Positions 45,901 to 54,087 of a DNA stretch of 64,000 bases are shown piece after piece. Origin of the DNA: Bradyrhizobiaceae bacterium Ga0074131 (GTDB lineage Bacteria > Pseudomonadota > Alphaproteobacteria > Rhizobiales > Xanthobacteraceae). Under the pieces are notes generated by a model. That model saw nothing but the letters and a program-made list of their open reading frames with translations, was not told the DNA's origin and searched no databases. Positions within the stretch are counted from its first letter, which is position 1, and the number at the start of each line of letters is the position of its first letter. The stretch is from the NCBI GenBank assembly GCA_001464035.1, contig LNEC01000006.1, positions 186,001-250,000 on the forward strand, written 5' to 3'. A program made the position numbers and the translations under genes.

Positions 45901-47004
45901 TCATCCGTCGAGTCCGAGATTCTTCAGGCCCTCGTTCAGTCGCTGCAACCGCTCGGCGTCATTGGCGACGGCCTGGCGGGCGTTGGCAAGGGCGCTTATC
46001 GCCTTGTCGCGATCGCCCATTACCATATAGGCCCGCACCAGCCGCAGCCAACCTTCGACATCGTCGCCGTTTTGCTTCAATCGGGTGGCGAGGCGATCGA
46101 CCATGCCACGGATCATCTCGTCGCGGTCGGTGTCATTCATGTCCTTGGCCGCGGCCATCGCCTCGTTTGGCAGCGCCGGCGCCGGTGCACCGCCCACCCG
46201 GGCCAGCGCGGCCTGCACCAGCGGACGCCATGGCGCTTCCGGCGGCGCCTTTGCCAGCATGGCGCGCCAGATCGAGGCGGCCTCACCGGTGCGGCCGTCC
46301 TGCTCGGCGGCCAGTCCGAGGTAGTAACGCGCCTTGACCTCATCGGCGTTCAGCGCGACGGCGCGCTCAAACTCGACCTTCGCCTCCGCGGTGACCACGC
46401 CACCCGCGGCCGCAGCCAAGGCTTCGCCCAGGTTGGACCGACGCTCGGGGCTGTCGCCGCTGTAGGTGATGGAATTGCGATAGGCGCGAACCGCTTCATC
46501 GTGACGACCGAGTCGCGACAGCACGGGCGCCAGCACGTTCCAGCCCCGGCCGTCGGTCGGATTCTTCTCCAGATGCGCCTCGACCTGCGCCACCAGATTG
46601 TCAAACGGCTGGGCGACGTCGGGGGCGCGGGCGCGCTGGGCCAGCGGAAAATCGCCGAGCCTGGGCGATCCCAGCGGGAGGTAGATCGCCACCGCCAAGA
46701 TCGGAAGCCCCACCAGGGCGAGGATGGCGGCGGATCGGCGCAACCCGGTGTTCGATGCCATCAGCGGGCCGTGCTGACTATCCCTCGCAGCCAGCAGGCG
46801 ACGACTGATCTCGACGCGCGCCGCTTCGGCTTCTGAGGAACCGATCAGTCCGTTGGCCACGTCGCGCTCAATCTCGCTGAGCTGGTCCTTGTAAACGGCG
46901 GCCTCGCTGCCTTCGCTTTGCGCCCGGCCCCCCCGGCTCAACGGCCAGAGCACGGCGAAGATCGCCGCGACCGTCATCAGTGCGAACACGAACCACAGCG
47001 TCAT
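45901..47004 (-). CDS. cycH: Cytochrome c maturation protein CcmI (CycH)
   Basis: A 367-residue apocytochrome c chaperone. Two N-terminal helices (residues about 2-22 and 93-113) flank a leucine-zipper-like region ([16 protein letters not shown]) typical of CcmI-1, and TPR repeats follow (about 140-360). I use the ATG at 47004; the preceding TTG is not needed. First gene of cycHJKL, it presents apocytochrome to CcmFH. Confidence 0.9.
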   Translation of the reverse strand: MTLWFVFALMTVAAIFAVLWPLSRGGRAQSEGSEAAVYKDQLSEIERDVANGLIGSSEAEAARVEISRRLLAARDSQHGPLMASNTGLRRSAAILALVGLPILAVAIYLPLGSPRLGDFPLAQRARAPDVAQPFDNLVAQVEAHLEKNPTDGRGWNVLAPVLSRLGRHDEAVRAYRNSITYSGDSPERRSNLGEALAAAAGGVVTAEAKVEFERAVALNADEVKARYYLGLAAEQDGRTGEAASIWRAMLAKAPPEAPWRPLVQAALARVGGAPAPALPNEAMAAAKDMNDTDRDEMIRGMVDRLATRLKQNGDDVEGWLRLVRAYMVMGDRDKAISALANARQAVANDAERLQRLNEGLKNLGLDG

Positions 47005-47144
47005 CAATCAAGTTCCGGTGAAGCGGCGCCACAGGCAAGGCGCCGATGCGCCGCTTTACACCACGAGCGGCGAACCGGGCAATTGACAATTATCAATAGG
47101 CCGGCGCGGCTGGAAAGTCCTGAAAAACCCACCAACAACGACTA

Positions 47145-47414
47145 TCAGCTGACGTGAAACCCGACGCTCTGGGCGACAAAGGCACCGTGCCCGTTCAGCG
47201 CCTTCAGATAATAGTCCCCCGGCTTGACCGCGGCCGGCAGCCTGATCCGGAGGGCGCCGACGGGGACCGGAGACGCAATCGTCGTGACGGGATCGGATAA
47301 TGGCAGGTCGCTGGTCTTGTCGACCAGAACGACCTTGGCGCCGATCATGAGGTTTCGATATGTTGCAGAGACGACGCCGTTGTCAAATTCAACGAAATTA
47401 ATGACTGGGTTCAT
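47145..47414 (-). CDS. Hypothetical protein in an AT-richer patch
   Basis: An 89-residue soluble protein (MNPVINFVEFDNGVVSATYR) predicted to be an all-beta domain: strands FVEFDNGVVSATYR, AKVVLVDKT, ALRIRLPAAV, DYYLKALNG and VGFHVS suggest an Ig-like or carbohydrate-binding-like sandwich. It has no signal peptide. The sequence around it is less GC-rich than its neighbours, and a tandem 13-bp repeat lies immediately upstream, suggesting a recent insertion. It sits between cycH and the next gene, where I would expect none. Function unknown. Confidence 0.6.
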   Translation of the reverse strand: MNPVINFVEFDNGVVSATYRNLMIGAKVVLVDKTSDLPLSDPVTTIASPVPVGALRIRLPAAVKPGDYYLKALNGHGAFVAQSVGFHVS

Positions 47415-47454
47415 ATTTCAAATCAATCACTCGATGAAAGGGCACATTAAAAGT

Positions 47455-47545
47455 GTAGGTCAACAGTGTAGGTCGAAATTGTAGGTCGAAATTGTAGGTC
47501 GAAATTGTAGGTCGAAATTGTAGGTCGAAATTGTAGGTCGCGCAC
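47455..47545. repeat. 13-bp tandem repeat array, iteron-like
   Basis: Five perfect copies of GTAGGTCGAAATT run from 47468 to 47532 with no gap, flanked by a degenerate unit on each side (47455-47467 and 47533-47545). It is not coding and lies 41 bases upstream of the 47414 start codon, in its promoter region. Confidence 0.92.
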
Positions 47546-47589
47546 GAGATCAGATCAACTAAAAATTGCAGCGGAGGATTTCACTACCA

Positions 47590-48990
47590 TCAACCGGCGC
47601 GGGAGGGCTTGCGCTCGCCGGTCAGCGCGTTCTCGGCCGCCCTGCTCATCAGCGACGCATAGTCCTGGCCGAACAATATTTCGCAGAAACGGATTGCCGC
47701 CTTGACCTGCATCTGCCGGTAGCCGCGCGTCCTGGCGTCGCCGCCGCGCAGCGATTGCACCAGCGACTCGGTCGACTTCTCGATGTATTGCTGCAGGTCG
47801 GAATAGGTCCGCAGCGTGACTTCGTTGATCGCAAGCTCGCTCGCATAGGTGCGGCACACCGCGACGAAATCGATCAAGGCGGCGGCTTCATCGACTTCAC
47901 CGGCGTCGACCTTGGCGCTGGCGGGAATATCCTTGTCGGCGCGTTGACGCAGCAGGCGACGCACCCGGCCGGGCACGCTGTCGATCTCCGATTGCAGGGC
48001 GCCGGAAATATCGGCCCGAATCGACGTCAGCTGCTTGCCCCATGAGGAGTCGTTGCGCAGATCAAGCTCGGTCCGCAAGCCGCGCACACCGTCATGGAGG
48101 GTCTTGAGCTGCTCGGCAACGGTGTCGAAATGCCCGCGCTTGATATCCGTCCGCAGACTGGCCGCGAGGAACGACAGATCGTGCAGCGCGATGGTGACGG
48201 CAACGCCGTAGGGCGTAGCGGCAACGCGGATTTCATCGTCGGACGCCGCCATCGTGATGGCGAGGCGGATGATCTGCCACGGCGCCGGCAACCGCTGCAT
48301 CACCAGCGACAGGGCGAACGGCAGCAACTGCGGAGTTTGCAGCGAAGGAACGTTGAGGCATGCCCCTATCGAGGCGACCTGCGAATCCGCGAATACGCGC
48401 AGCAAACTGGGCAGCCGGCCGCCGAGGGTATCGAGGGCTTCGCGGGCCTGCAGGACCGAGCCGATCGGCAGCACATCCTCTATCACCTTGGGCGGACCGA
48501 TGCGCGCCAGCGCCCGCTGATGGTCGCCTCCGGGCAGCGGCGTGGCAATCTTGAGGATCGCATCCGCCGCGATGTGCTGAAACCCGCGGACGGTAACCTC
48601 GAGATCGGAGGTCGTTCCGGCTTCCCGCACCCGGGCTAGTGCGGCTTCGAATTCCCGCGCTTGATCGGGCGCACCCTCGCGATTCAGCCATTGCCAAACC
48701 GGCAGCAACGACGCGCGGCGGATCCGACCCGGCCGTACCGGAGCATTGCCTTCGACGAGAAACGGCTCGAGCGGGCGGAACAGCAGGCGCGCCGGATCGT
48801 CAACGCGCGGCCGCGCCTCCTCATCGGTTCCGCGCACCACCTTGCGCAGTTGTTCGAGCACGAAGGAGGCGACCGAGGTGTCCTCGCCCCTTTCGATGGC
48901 GCGTTCGAACTCCCGCATCAGCAGCGCCTGCGCCTGCGGCGGAAGCTGCGCGAGATAATCTCTCAGCCGCTCGATCGATGTCTGGCTCAT
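47590..48990 (-). CDS. Hypothetical protein, 466 aa
   Basis: A soluble, largely helical protein with no signal peptide or membrane helix. The N-terminus MSQTSIERLRDYLAQLPPQA is amphipathic; a basic cluster (VPGRVRRLLRQRADKD) lies near residue 350. I start at 48990; the longer frame adds 16 residues before it. It separates the FeuPQ-like pair from cycH on the same strand. I recognise no family. The regular helical heptads around residues 290-400 suggest a coiled-coil or helical-repeat scaffold, but that is only a visual impression. Confidence 0.65.
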   Translation of the reverse strand: MSQTSIERLRDYLAQLPPQAQALLMREFERAIERGEDTSVASFVLEQLRKVVRGTDEEARPRVDDPARLLFRPLEPFLVEGNAPVRPGRIRRASLLPVWQWLNREGAPDQAREFEAALARVREAGTTSDLEVTVRGFQHIAADAILKIATPLPGGDHQRALARIGPPKVIEDVLPIGSVLQAREALDTLGGRLPSLLRVFADSQVASIGACLNVPSLQTPQLLPFALSLVMQRLPAPWQIIRLAITMAASDDEIRVAATPYGVAVTIALHDLSFLAASLRTDIKRGHFDTVAEQLKTLHDGVRGLRTELDLRNDSSWGKQLTSIRADISGALQSEIDSVPGRVRRLLRQRADKDIPASAKVDAGEVDEAAALIDFVAVCRTYASELAINEVTLRTYSDLQQYIEKSTESLVQSLRGGDARTRGYRQMQVKAAIRFCEILFGQDYASLMSRAAENALTGERKPSRAG

Positions 48991-49155
48991 GCGCCCGGTA
49001 TGGCTGCGTGTTGCACGGGGACGGTGATAGTTGCCCACCGGTCATCATAAAAGCCCTGGCGTTAAGAAGCCGTTTAGGAATGACGCCGAAAGGTCATGTC
49101 CCCGGCGCGCGCCACCTGCTGCGTTGCCTGCGCCGCATTAACGGCGAGACAGCAT

Positions 49156-50529
49156 TCACACTCCCGGCAACACGAGTTCCGCCCGCAGTCCTCCGATCGG
49201 CGCGTTGCCAAGGGAAAGACCGCCGCCGTACAGGGCCGCGAGGTCGACCACGATCGAAAGCCCCAGCCCCGATCCCGGCTTGGATTCGTCCAACCGCTGG
49301 CCCCGGCGCGAGGCCTGCGCCCGTTCTGCAGCCGGCAACCCGCGCCCGTCGTCGTCAACGATGATCCGCAGCATCGGTCCGCCGCCCGGCTCAAGCGCCG
49401 GTTCCACCAGCACCTCGATGGAGACCTGCGCTGCCGCCCATTTGCAGGCATTGTCAACGAGGTTTCCGGCCATCTCCTCGAGGTCCTGCCGTTCGCCGCG
49501 AAACTTCGCCCGGGCGTCGGCCCTGACGACGATGGCGATGTCGCGATCGCGGTGGATCTTCTGCATGGTCCGGCGCAACGCCTCGATTGCGGGCGCAACC
49601 TCGGTCACGGTGCCGATCACGGTGAGCCGCGCGGCGATCCGGGCGCGCTCCAGATGGTGCGCGACCTGGTCGCGCATCACATCGGCCTGTTCCAGGACCT
49701 TGGCCGCGAACGGGTCGGCGCCGCGGGCGGAGGCTTCGTTGACGAGGACCGACAGCGGCGTCTTGATGGCGTGCGCGAGATTGCCGACATGGGTGCGGGC
49801 GCGCTCGACGATTTCCCGGTTGGCGTCGATCAGCGCGTTCGTCTCCCGCGCCAACGGCGCGATCTCGACGGGGAACTCGCCCTCTAGCCGTTCGGCGCGG
49901 CCGGAGCGGATGTCGGCGATCGACTCCGAGATGCGCTTCAGCGGCGCAAGCCCGAACCGAACCTGAAAGATGGTGGTGAGCACCAGCACGATCGACAATG
50001 CCGCAAACGTGCCGCCGAGGTAGTAATCGAAGCTGCGGGTTTCGTCGAAAATCTCGCTGGCATCTCCGGCCACGCTGATCAGAAAGGTGCCGTCGATGCC
50101 GAGATCGACCGGACGTTCGACCATCCGCAACGTCTGGCCCTCGGGACCATCGACATAGCCGAGACGGACTCCGGCCGTGGTCAGATCGGCCCCCTGCTCT
50201 TCGAGCTTCGGCAGCTTCTTGTCCCACAGCGAGCGCGACGCGCGCAACTCCGGTTTGTCGCCGTCGGCGCGCGTGATCTGCCAGTACCAGCCGGACAAGG
50301 GCAGTTCGAACAGCGGTTCGCCAAGCGACTGGAACTGGTCAGGCGTGTTATCAGGCGTCGCCACTTCCGCGATGATGGTGCGGAGATAGAGATTGAGACG
50401 GCGGTCGAACGCCCGCTCGGTCGCGCCACGGTAAACCGACGACAGCACTATGCCGGTGATGGCGAGGATGATCACCACCCAGGCGGTCGCCGACAGGAAC
50501 AGCCGGGTGGCGAGCGAGCTGCCGCGCAT
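49156..50529 (-). CDS. feuQ: Two-component sensor histidine kinase, FeuQ-like
   Basis: A 457-residue membrane kinase. Helices at about 11-32 and 170-190 flank a periplasmic sensor domain, then HAMP and a DHp domain whose phosphorylated histidine is His253 in GNLAHAIKTPLSVL, a pattern typical of the FeuQ/PhoQ group. The ATPase has NLVDNACKWAAA and GSGLGLSIV. I use the ATG at 50529, where the membrane helix begins, not the one 36 bases upstream. The cognate regulator is 118 bases upstream. In Sinorhizobium the FeuPQ system lies near cycHJKL and controls osmotic and glucan functions; orthology here is inferred from order and motifs. Confidence 0.78.
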   Translation of the reverse strand: MRGSSLATRLFLSATAWVVIILAITGIVLSSVYRGATERAFDRRLNLYLRTIIAEVATPDNTPDQFQSLGEPLFELPLSGWYWQITRADGDKPELRASRSLWDKKLPKLEEQGADLTTAGVRLGYVDGPEGQTLRMVERPVDLGIDGTFLISVAGDASEIFDETRSFDYYLGGTFAALSIVLVLTTIFQVRFGLAPLKRISESIADIRSGRAERLEGEFPVEIAPLARETNALIDANREIVERARTHVGNLAHAIKTPLSVLVNEASARGADPFAAKVLEQADVMRDQVAHHLERARIAARLTVIGTVTEVAPAIEALRRTMQKIHRDRDIAIVVRADARAKFRGERQDLEEMAGNLVDNACKWAAAQVSIEVLVEPALEPGGGPMLRIIVDDDGRGLPAAERAQASRRGQRLDESKPGSGLGLSIVVDLAALYGGGLSLGNAPIGGLRAELVLPGV

Positions 50530-50647
50530 CAGGGCGCAATCCCGAAACGCATGGCCGCGGGCCACGAGCCGATCGATCGATGCCTGTTTTCGGACGAGAT
50601 CATGCCGGAACCAGAGCGCAAGCCGGCGGTTCGATCAACACCTTTGA

Positions 50648-51319
50648 TCAGCCGCCTGGCGATGGGGGCGTCAGCAGATAACCGAGCCCCCGCACGGTCT
50701 GGATGATGTCGACGTCCAGCTTCTTGCGGATGCGGCCGACGAACACTTCGATGGTATTGGAGTCGCGGTCGAAGTCCTGATCGTAGAGATGCTCGACCAG
50801 TTCGGTGCGCGACACCACGCGCCCGGTATGGTGCATCAGATAGGCCAGCAGGCGGTATTCGTGCGAGGTCATCTTGATCGGGTTGCCCGACACGCTGACC
50901 CGGCCCGTCCTGGTATCCAGCGACACCGGCCCGCAGGTCAGTTCGGACTGGGCATGGCCGGCGGAGCGTCGCAGCAGCGCGCGAATCCGGGCCAGGATTT
51001 CCTCTAGATGAAACGGTTTGGCCACGTAGTCGTCGGCGCCGGCGTCAAAGCCCTGCACCTTGTCGCTCCAGCGGTCGCGCGCGGTGAGAATCAGAACCGG
51101 CATCGCACGGCCGTTTCGCCGCCATGCCTCGAGCACCGAAATGCCGTCCATTTTCGGCAGTCCGATGTCGAGCACGACGGCGTCATAGGGTTCGCTGTCG
51201 CCGAGGAAGTGCCCCTCCTCGCCGTCGAAGGCGCGGTCGACCACATAGCCGGCGTCGCTCAGCGCCGTCGTCAGCTGACGGTTGAGATCCGGGTCGTCCT
51301 CAACGACGAGCAGGCGCAC
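50648..51319 (-). CDS. feuP: OmpR-family response regulator, FeuP-like
   Basis: A 223-residue regulator. The receiver runs from MRLLVVEDDPDLNRQL with the phosphoacceptor in AVVLDIGLP and the lysine in YVAKPFHL; the winged helix follows (MTSHEYRLLAYLMHHTG, NTIEVFVGRIRKKL). The longest frame starts with ATG at 51346, which has no ribosome-binding site. A GTG at 51319 has GGAGA at suitable distance and begins exactly at the receiver, so I prefer it. It is the probable partner of the downstream FeuQ-like kinase. Confidence 0.83.
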   Translation of the reverse strand: MRLLVVEDDPDLNRQLTTALSDAGYVVDRAFDGEEGHFLGDSEPYDAVVLDIGLPKMDGISVLEAWRRNGRAMPVLILTARDRWSDKVQGFDAGADDYVAKPFHLEEILARIRALLRRSAGHAQSELTCGPVSLDTRTGRVSVSGNPIKMTSHEYRLLAYLMHHTGRVVSRTELVEHLYDQDFDRDSNTIEVFVGRIRKKLDVDIIQTVRGLGYLLTPPSPGG

Positions 51320-51627
51320 GGTGGTCTCCGTAGTGTGTCCTGGCAAAATCGCCGCCGACCAAATGAGGCGCCGCGGCGTGAACGCCCGATGAACAGCAAT
51401 CGATTCGCATCATTACTTTTTCTTCATAACCGGGTCGAGTTCTTCAGCCGCCTCGACGGACCGGCAACAGGCGGGCGTTTCTGAGATCCGACCGCAGAAG
51501 ACTTCATGCGTCAATATGGCCGTCCAAAGCGAGCTCAATTGACCGGTGGATTCGCAGCGTTGGCGTCAGGCTGATTGCATCATCGAGAGGCCCTTTGGCA
51601 ATGGCTGGTGACCACTAACATTGCCCC

Positions 51628-51825
51628 GCCTCCTCGATGAGTATCGCCACGACAAGGACAGGAAACGGCGGGACAAGGCCTTCGCCTCCGATCATGCGCT
51701 TGCGGCGCGAGCCATGGGGTCCTGCGATGCACCTCCACTGCGACTTGCCAGCGGGACGACGCTATTCGGCCCGCTCGCGCTTCCTCCCCAACTGCCCGGC
51801 AGCACGATGCTGCTGGGCTTTTTTG
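51628..51825 (+). ncRNA. Candidate small RNA ending at an orphan terminator
   Basis: The 3' end is set by a strong intrinsic terminator at 51795-51825, but no plus-strand gene ends there. Just before the hairpin is CTTCCTCCCC (51781-51790), an anti-Shine-Dalgarno stretch like those in loops of rhizobial regulatory RNAs. A weak promoter, TTGGCA (51595-51600) and TAACAT (51616-51621), would set the 5' end near 51628. The boundaries are approximate and the call is a hypothesis. Confidence 0.4.
51795..51825 (+). terminator. Orphan intrinsic terminator
   Basis: Stem of 11 bp (GCCCGGCAGCA with TGCTGCTGGGC, one G-U pair) and a 3-base loop, followed by six T residues. It is oriented for plus-strand transcription with no plus-strand gene upstream. 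Confidence 0.88.
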
Positions 51826-51890
51826 CGCCCAGCGCCACCCGCGCTTCGACGCAATTGACGCCCCATCAAGTGACGCCCCCGTCAAGCTGC

Positions 51891-52043
51891 TCAGGTTCGG
51901 AAGAAGACGAACCACACCACGCCGAGAATGAGCACCGCGAGTCCGGTCGAAATCGTGAGCAGCGCAAGCACCGACGGACCCGGCTCGGCCTGCCTGGCTT
52001 CCGTCGCGGTTTCAACGATCTGATCGTGGCGTCTCGGTGCCAT
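51891..52043 (-). CDS. Small single-helix membrane protein
   Basis: A 50-residue protein starting MAPRRHDQIVETATEARQA. After a charged N-terminal part comes one hydrophobic helix (SVLALLTISTGLAVLILGVV), and it ends VWFVFFRT. A strong Shine-Dalgarno, GAGGAGGGC, precedes the ATG at 52043, which makes the gene credible despite its size. It is divergent from ku. Function unknown; a small inner-membrane modulator is possible. Confidence 0.65.
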   Translation of the reverse strand: MAPRRHDQIVETATEARQAEPGPSVLALLTISTGLAVLILGVVWFVFFRT

Positions 52044-52254
52044 GGCGCTGCCCTCCTCGATGTCGCGAAAATGCCGGTGAATGCAGCGGTTTCATGTCAC
52101 CAACAACGCCTGATGGCGGATCATGTTCCGGATCGCGGCTTCCGATGCCCGATGCCACCCGTCTCCGCCGGCGCTTGCGCGCGACCCGGCCTCGCCATGC
52201 AACCTTGCCGGCCCGCCACGGTTAACGCCATTAGGAGATTTCCATCCCGTCGGC

Positions 52255-52282
52255 TTGAAACCAGGTTCCCCGGTGGTATTCT
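52255..52282 (+). promoter_or_regulatory. Candidate sigma-70-type promoter of ku
   Basis: TTGAAA at 52255-52260 and TATTCT at 52277-52282 are 16 bases apart and end 33 bases before the ku ATG. No operator was recognised around it. Confidence 0.5.
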
Positions 52283-52315
52283 CACCCGTCATTTGTTGCG
52301 TTTTCGGAGTATCGC

Positions 52316-53266
52316 ATGGCCCCCCGCGCCAACTGGAAAGGCTTCCTGCGCCTTTCGCTCGTGACCTGCCCGGTCGCCCTCTATCCAGCGACGTCGGATA
52401 CCGAGAAGGTCAGCTTCAACCAAATCAACCGCAAGACCGGCCACCGCATCAAGTATGCCAAGGTCGATGCCGACACCGGGGAGGAAGTGGCCGCCGAAGA
52501 CATCATGAAGGGCTACAAGGTCGATACCGATACCTACATCGAGGTCTCGAAGGACGAACTCGACGACATCGCGCTGGAATCGACCCGCACCATCGAGATC
52601 GACGAGTTCGTGCCGAAGTCCGACATCGACAACCGCTACCTGATCCGTCCCTACTACCTGGTCCCCGATGGCAAGGTCGGCCACGACGCCTTCGCGGTGA
52701 TCCGCGAGACCATCCGCAGCATGAACAAGGTCGCGATCGGGCGCGTGGTGCTGACCAACCGCGAACACATCATCGCGCTGGAGCCGCTCGACAAGGGCCT
52801 GATGGGAACGCTGTTGCGCTACCCCTACGAGGTCCGCGGCGAGAAGGAATACTTCGAGGACATCCAGGATGTGAAAATCACCAAGGACATGCTGGATCTG
52901 GCCAAGCATATCGTCGAACAGAAATCCGGCTCGTTCGAACCCGACCAGTTCGAGGATCGCTATGAATCCGCGCTGATCGACCTGATCAACCAGAAGCGCA
53001 GCGGCATCAAGACCACGGCGAAATCAGCGCCGAAAACCAGCGGCAACGTCATCAATCTGATGGACGCGCTGAAGCGCAGCCTCGCCAGCGAGAAGCCGTC
53101 CGCGCCCGCCGCCAAGGCAAAGGGCAAGAAGCCGCGCAAGGCCGCCGCCGGCCAGCGCGAGATGCTGCTGCCGATCGGCGGCAGCGGCAAGCGGGCGGCC
53201 AAGCCAGAGCCGAAGAAGTCCGAGAAGCCGGTGCGGGCGCCGCTCCGGTCGAAAAAAGCCGGCTAG
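52316..53266 (+). CDS. ku: Ku protein for non-homologous end joining
   Basis: A 316-residue bacterial Ku that binds double-strand DNA ends as a homodimer and recruits LigD. The Ku core spans about residues 1-240, with NWKGFLRLSLVTCPVALYPA at the N-terminus and DNRYLIRPYYLVPDGKVGHD and LMGTLLRYPYEVRGEKEYF inside. The C-terminal 70 residues are Lys/Ala-rich (KAKGKKPRKAAAGQRE, KPVRAPLRSKKAG), as in the extended tails that help DNA binding and threading. No ligD lies in the window. The start ATG is preceded by TTCGGAGTATCGC. Confidence 0.93.
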   Translation: MAPRANWKGFLRLSLVTCPVALYPATSDTEKVSFNQINRKTGHRIKYAKVDADTGEEVAAEDIMKGYKVDTDTYIEVSKDELDDIALESTRTIEIDEFVPKSDIDNRYLIRPYYLVPDGKVGHDAFAVIRETIRSMNKVAIGRVVLTNREHIIALEPLDKGLMGTLLRYPYEVRGEKEYFEDIQDVKITKDMLDLAKHIVEQKSGSFEPDQFEDRYESALIDLINQKRSGIKTTAKSAPKTSGNVINLMDALKRSLASEKPSAPAAKAKGKKPRKAAAGQREMLLPIGGSGKRAAKPEPKKSEKPVRAPLRSKKAG

Positions 53267-53339
53267 ATGCGCAACCGCTCACGCGGCGCGATCGGTTCAG
53301 GTCACGAGATGGCAACGTTGCAGCAACCGTTCGCCTGAG

Positions 53340-53624
53340 ATGCCGTGGTCGACGCCGTTCGATGAGCCAATCCGACTACGCGGCGGCGCCAGGCTGACGA
53401 CGCTGCAACACGCCGCCGATCATGTCATGAGGCTGCCGCAAGAGGTTCAACAGCAGGAACGCTGGCAGGTCGCCGTCGAAAACCTGATCAATGCCGCCGA
53501 GATCGGCGGCGGCTGGGTGATGTTCGCGCGGATCGGAATGATGCGGGCGTTGAACGCGGATGCAAGAAGGCCGCTGACAGGGCTTAGCCCGGCCGCTACT
53601 TCAGCGATGAATTCACCGAGATGA
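53340..53624 (+). CDS. Small hypothetical protein, 94 aa
   Basis: Begins MPWSTPFDEPIRLRGGARLT and contains a helical middle (HAADHVMRLPQEVQQQERW QVAVENLI) and GGWVMFARIGMMRALNA. The layout matches, from memory, a short soluble protein I associate with Bradyrhizobium, but I cannot give a family name. No clear Shine-Dalgarno precedes the ATG. Its last 29 bases overlap the Flp pilin gene on the other strand, so the true product may be effectively shorter or the tail may be unconserved. It follows ku by 73 bases on the same strand. Function unknown. Confidence 0.5.
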   Translation: MPWSTPFDEPIRLRGGARLTTLQHAADHVMRLPQEVQQQERWQVAVENLINAAEIGGGWVMFARIGMMRALNADARRPLTGLSPAATSAMNSPR

Positions 53625-53760
53625 AGGTGCCGTTGAGGGAGGTGCCGATGCCATTGACGGCGGCGATGATCACGAAGGCGATCCCGGTTGCGATGAGGCA
53701 ATATTCGATGGCGGTGGCGCCGGATTGGTCGCGCAGGAAACTTGAAAAAAGCTTTTGCAC
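53596..53760 (-). CDS. Flp-type (type IVb) prepilin
   Basis: A 54-residue pilin precursor. The short basic leader (QKLFSSFLRDQSG) ends at the prepilin-peptidase site before ATAIEYCLIA, and Glu5 of the mature protein is present, as is the Tyr after it. The hydrophobic stretch ATAIEYCLIATGIAFVIIAA forms the pilus core. It starts with GTG at 53760, supported by CAGGAG at six bases. No tad/cpa assembly gene is in the window, so it is an orphan or extra pilin that would depend on a tad locus elsewhere. Confidence 0.85.
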   Translation of the reverse strand: MQKLFSSFLRDQSGATAIEYCLIATGIAFVIIAAVNGIGTSLNGTFISVNSSLK

Positions 53761-54087
53761 CCGAAACTCCTGCCGACGCGCGATTCTCCCGCGCCCATAT
53801 CAGGAGACGAAAGCTAGAGTGGATTGGTTGACGGCCCATTGACGAATACGCTGAACGAACGATTAAGTCGGGATCGGCATTTTGCCGGATACGCGGGCGC
53901 GGGAGCGACGCCAGCTGCAAATGCAGCGCGCACCGGTATTCATACGGGGCCAGCGCGGGAGGCGAAGTCCAATCAGCTGGTGAAAGAGTATTTCCTGACG
54001 ACAGCGATGCTGAAACGGCAGCGTGAGACGAGAAGCTGACTCTGCTTCTCGCCTCGCGTTGCACTACCACTTTGACTGCGTCAGCGA
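53761..54087. other. Intergenic region between the Flp pilin and porin genes
   Basis: A 327-base spacer without a credible gene. It holds the pilin promoter and, at 54025-54055, a hairpin of 11 pairs with one A/C mismatch just past the porin stop. That hairpin has no U-tract, so its role as the porin terminator is uncertain. Confidence 0.5.

Larger units (their letters stand above)
51320..51890. other. Intergenic region upstream of the FeuP-like gene
   Basis: About 570 bases with no convincing protein gene. On the minus strand a short frame ending at 51413 (about 33 codons, last residues VMKKK) has only TTG starts. Between about 51628 and 51825 on the plus strand lies the candidate sRNA reported separately. 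The FeuP-like promoter should be near 51320-51420. Confidence 0.55.

Noticed and set aside
51413..51520. Short minus-strand frame ending VMKKK before the FeuP-like gene, considered as a FeuN counterpart
   Set aside because: Only TTG or CTG starts, no signal peptide such as FeuN has, and about half the length.
52123..52965. Long plus-strand frame of 280 codons overlapping ku
   Set aside because: It is the other-frame shadow of ku; the ku frame has the conserved Ku domain and codon bias.
53824..54039. Plus-strand frame of 71 codons between the pilin and porin genes
   Set aside because: No ribosome-binding site and no recognisable sequence; not supported.
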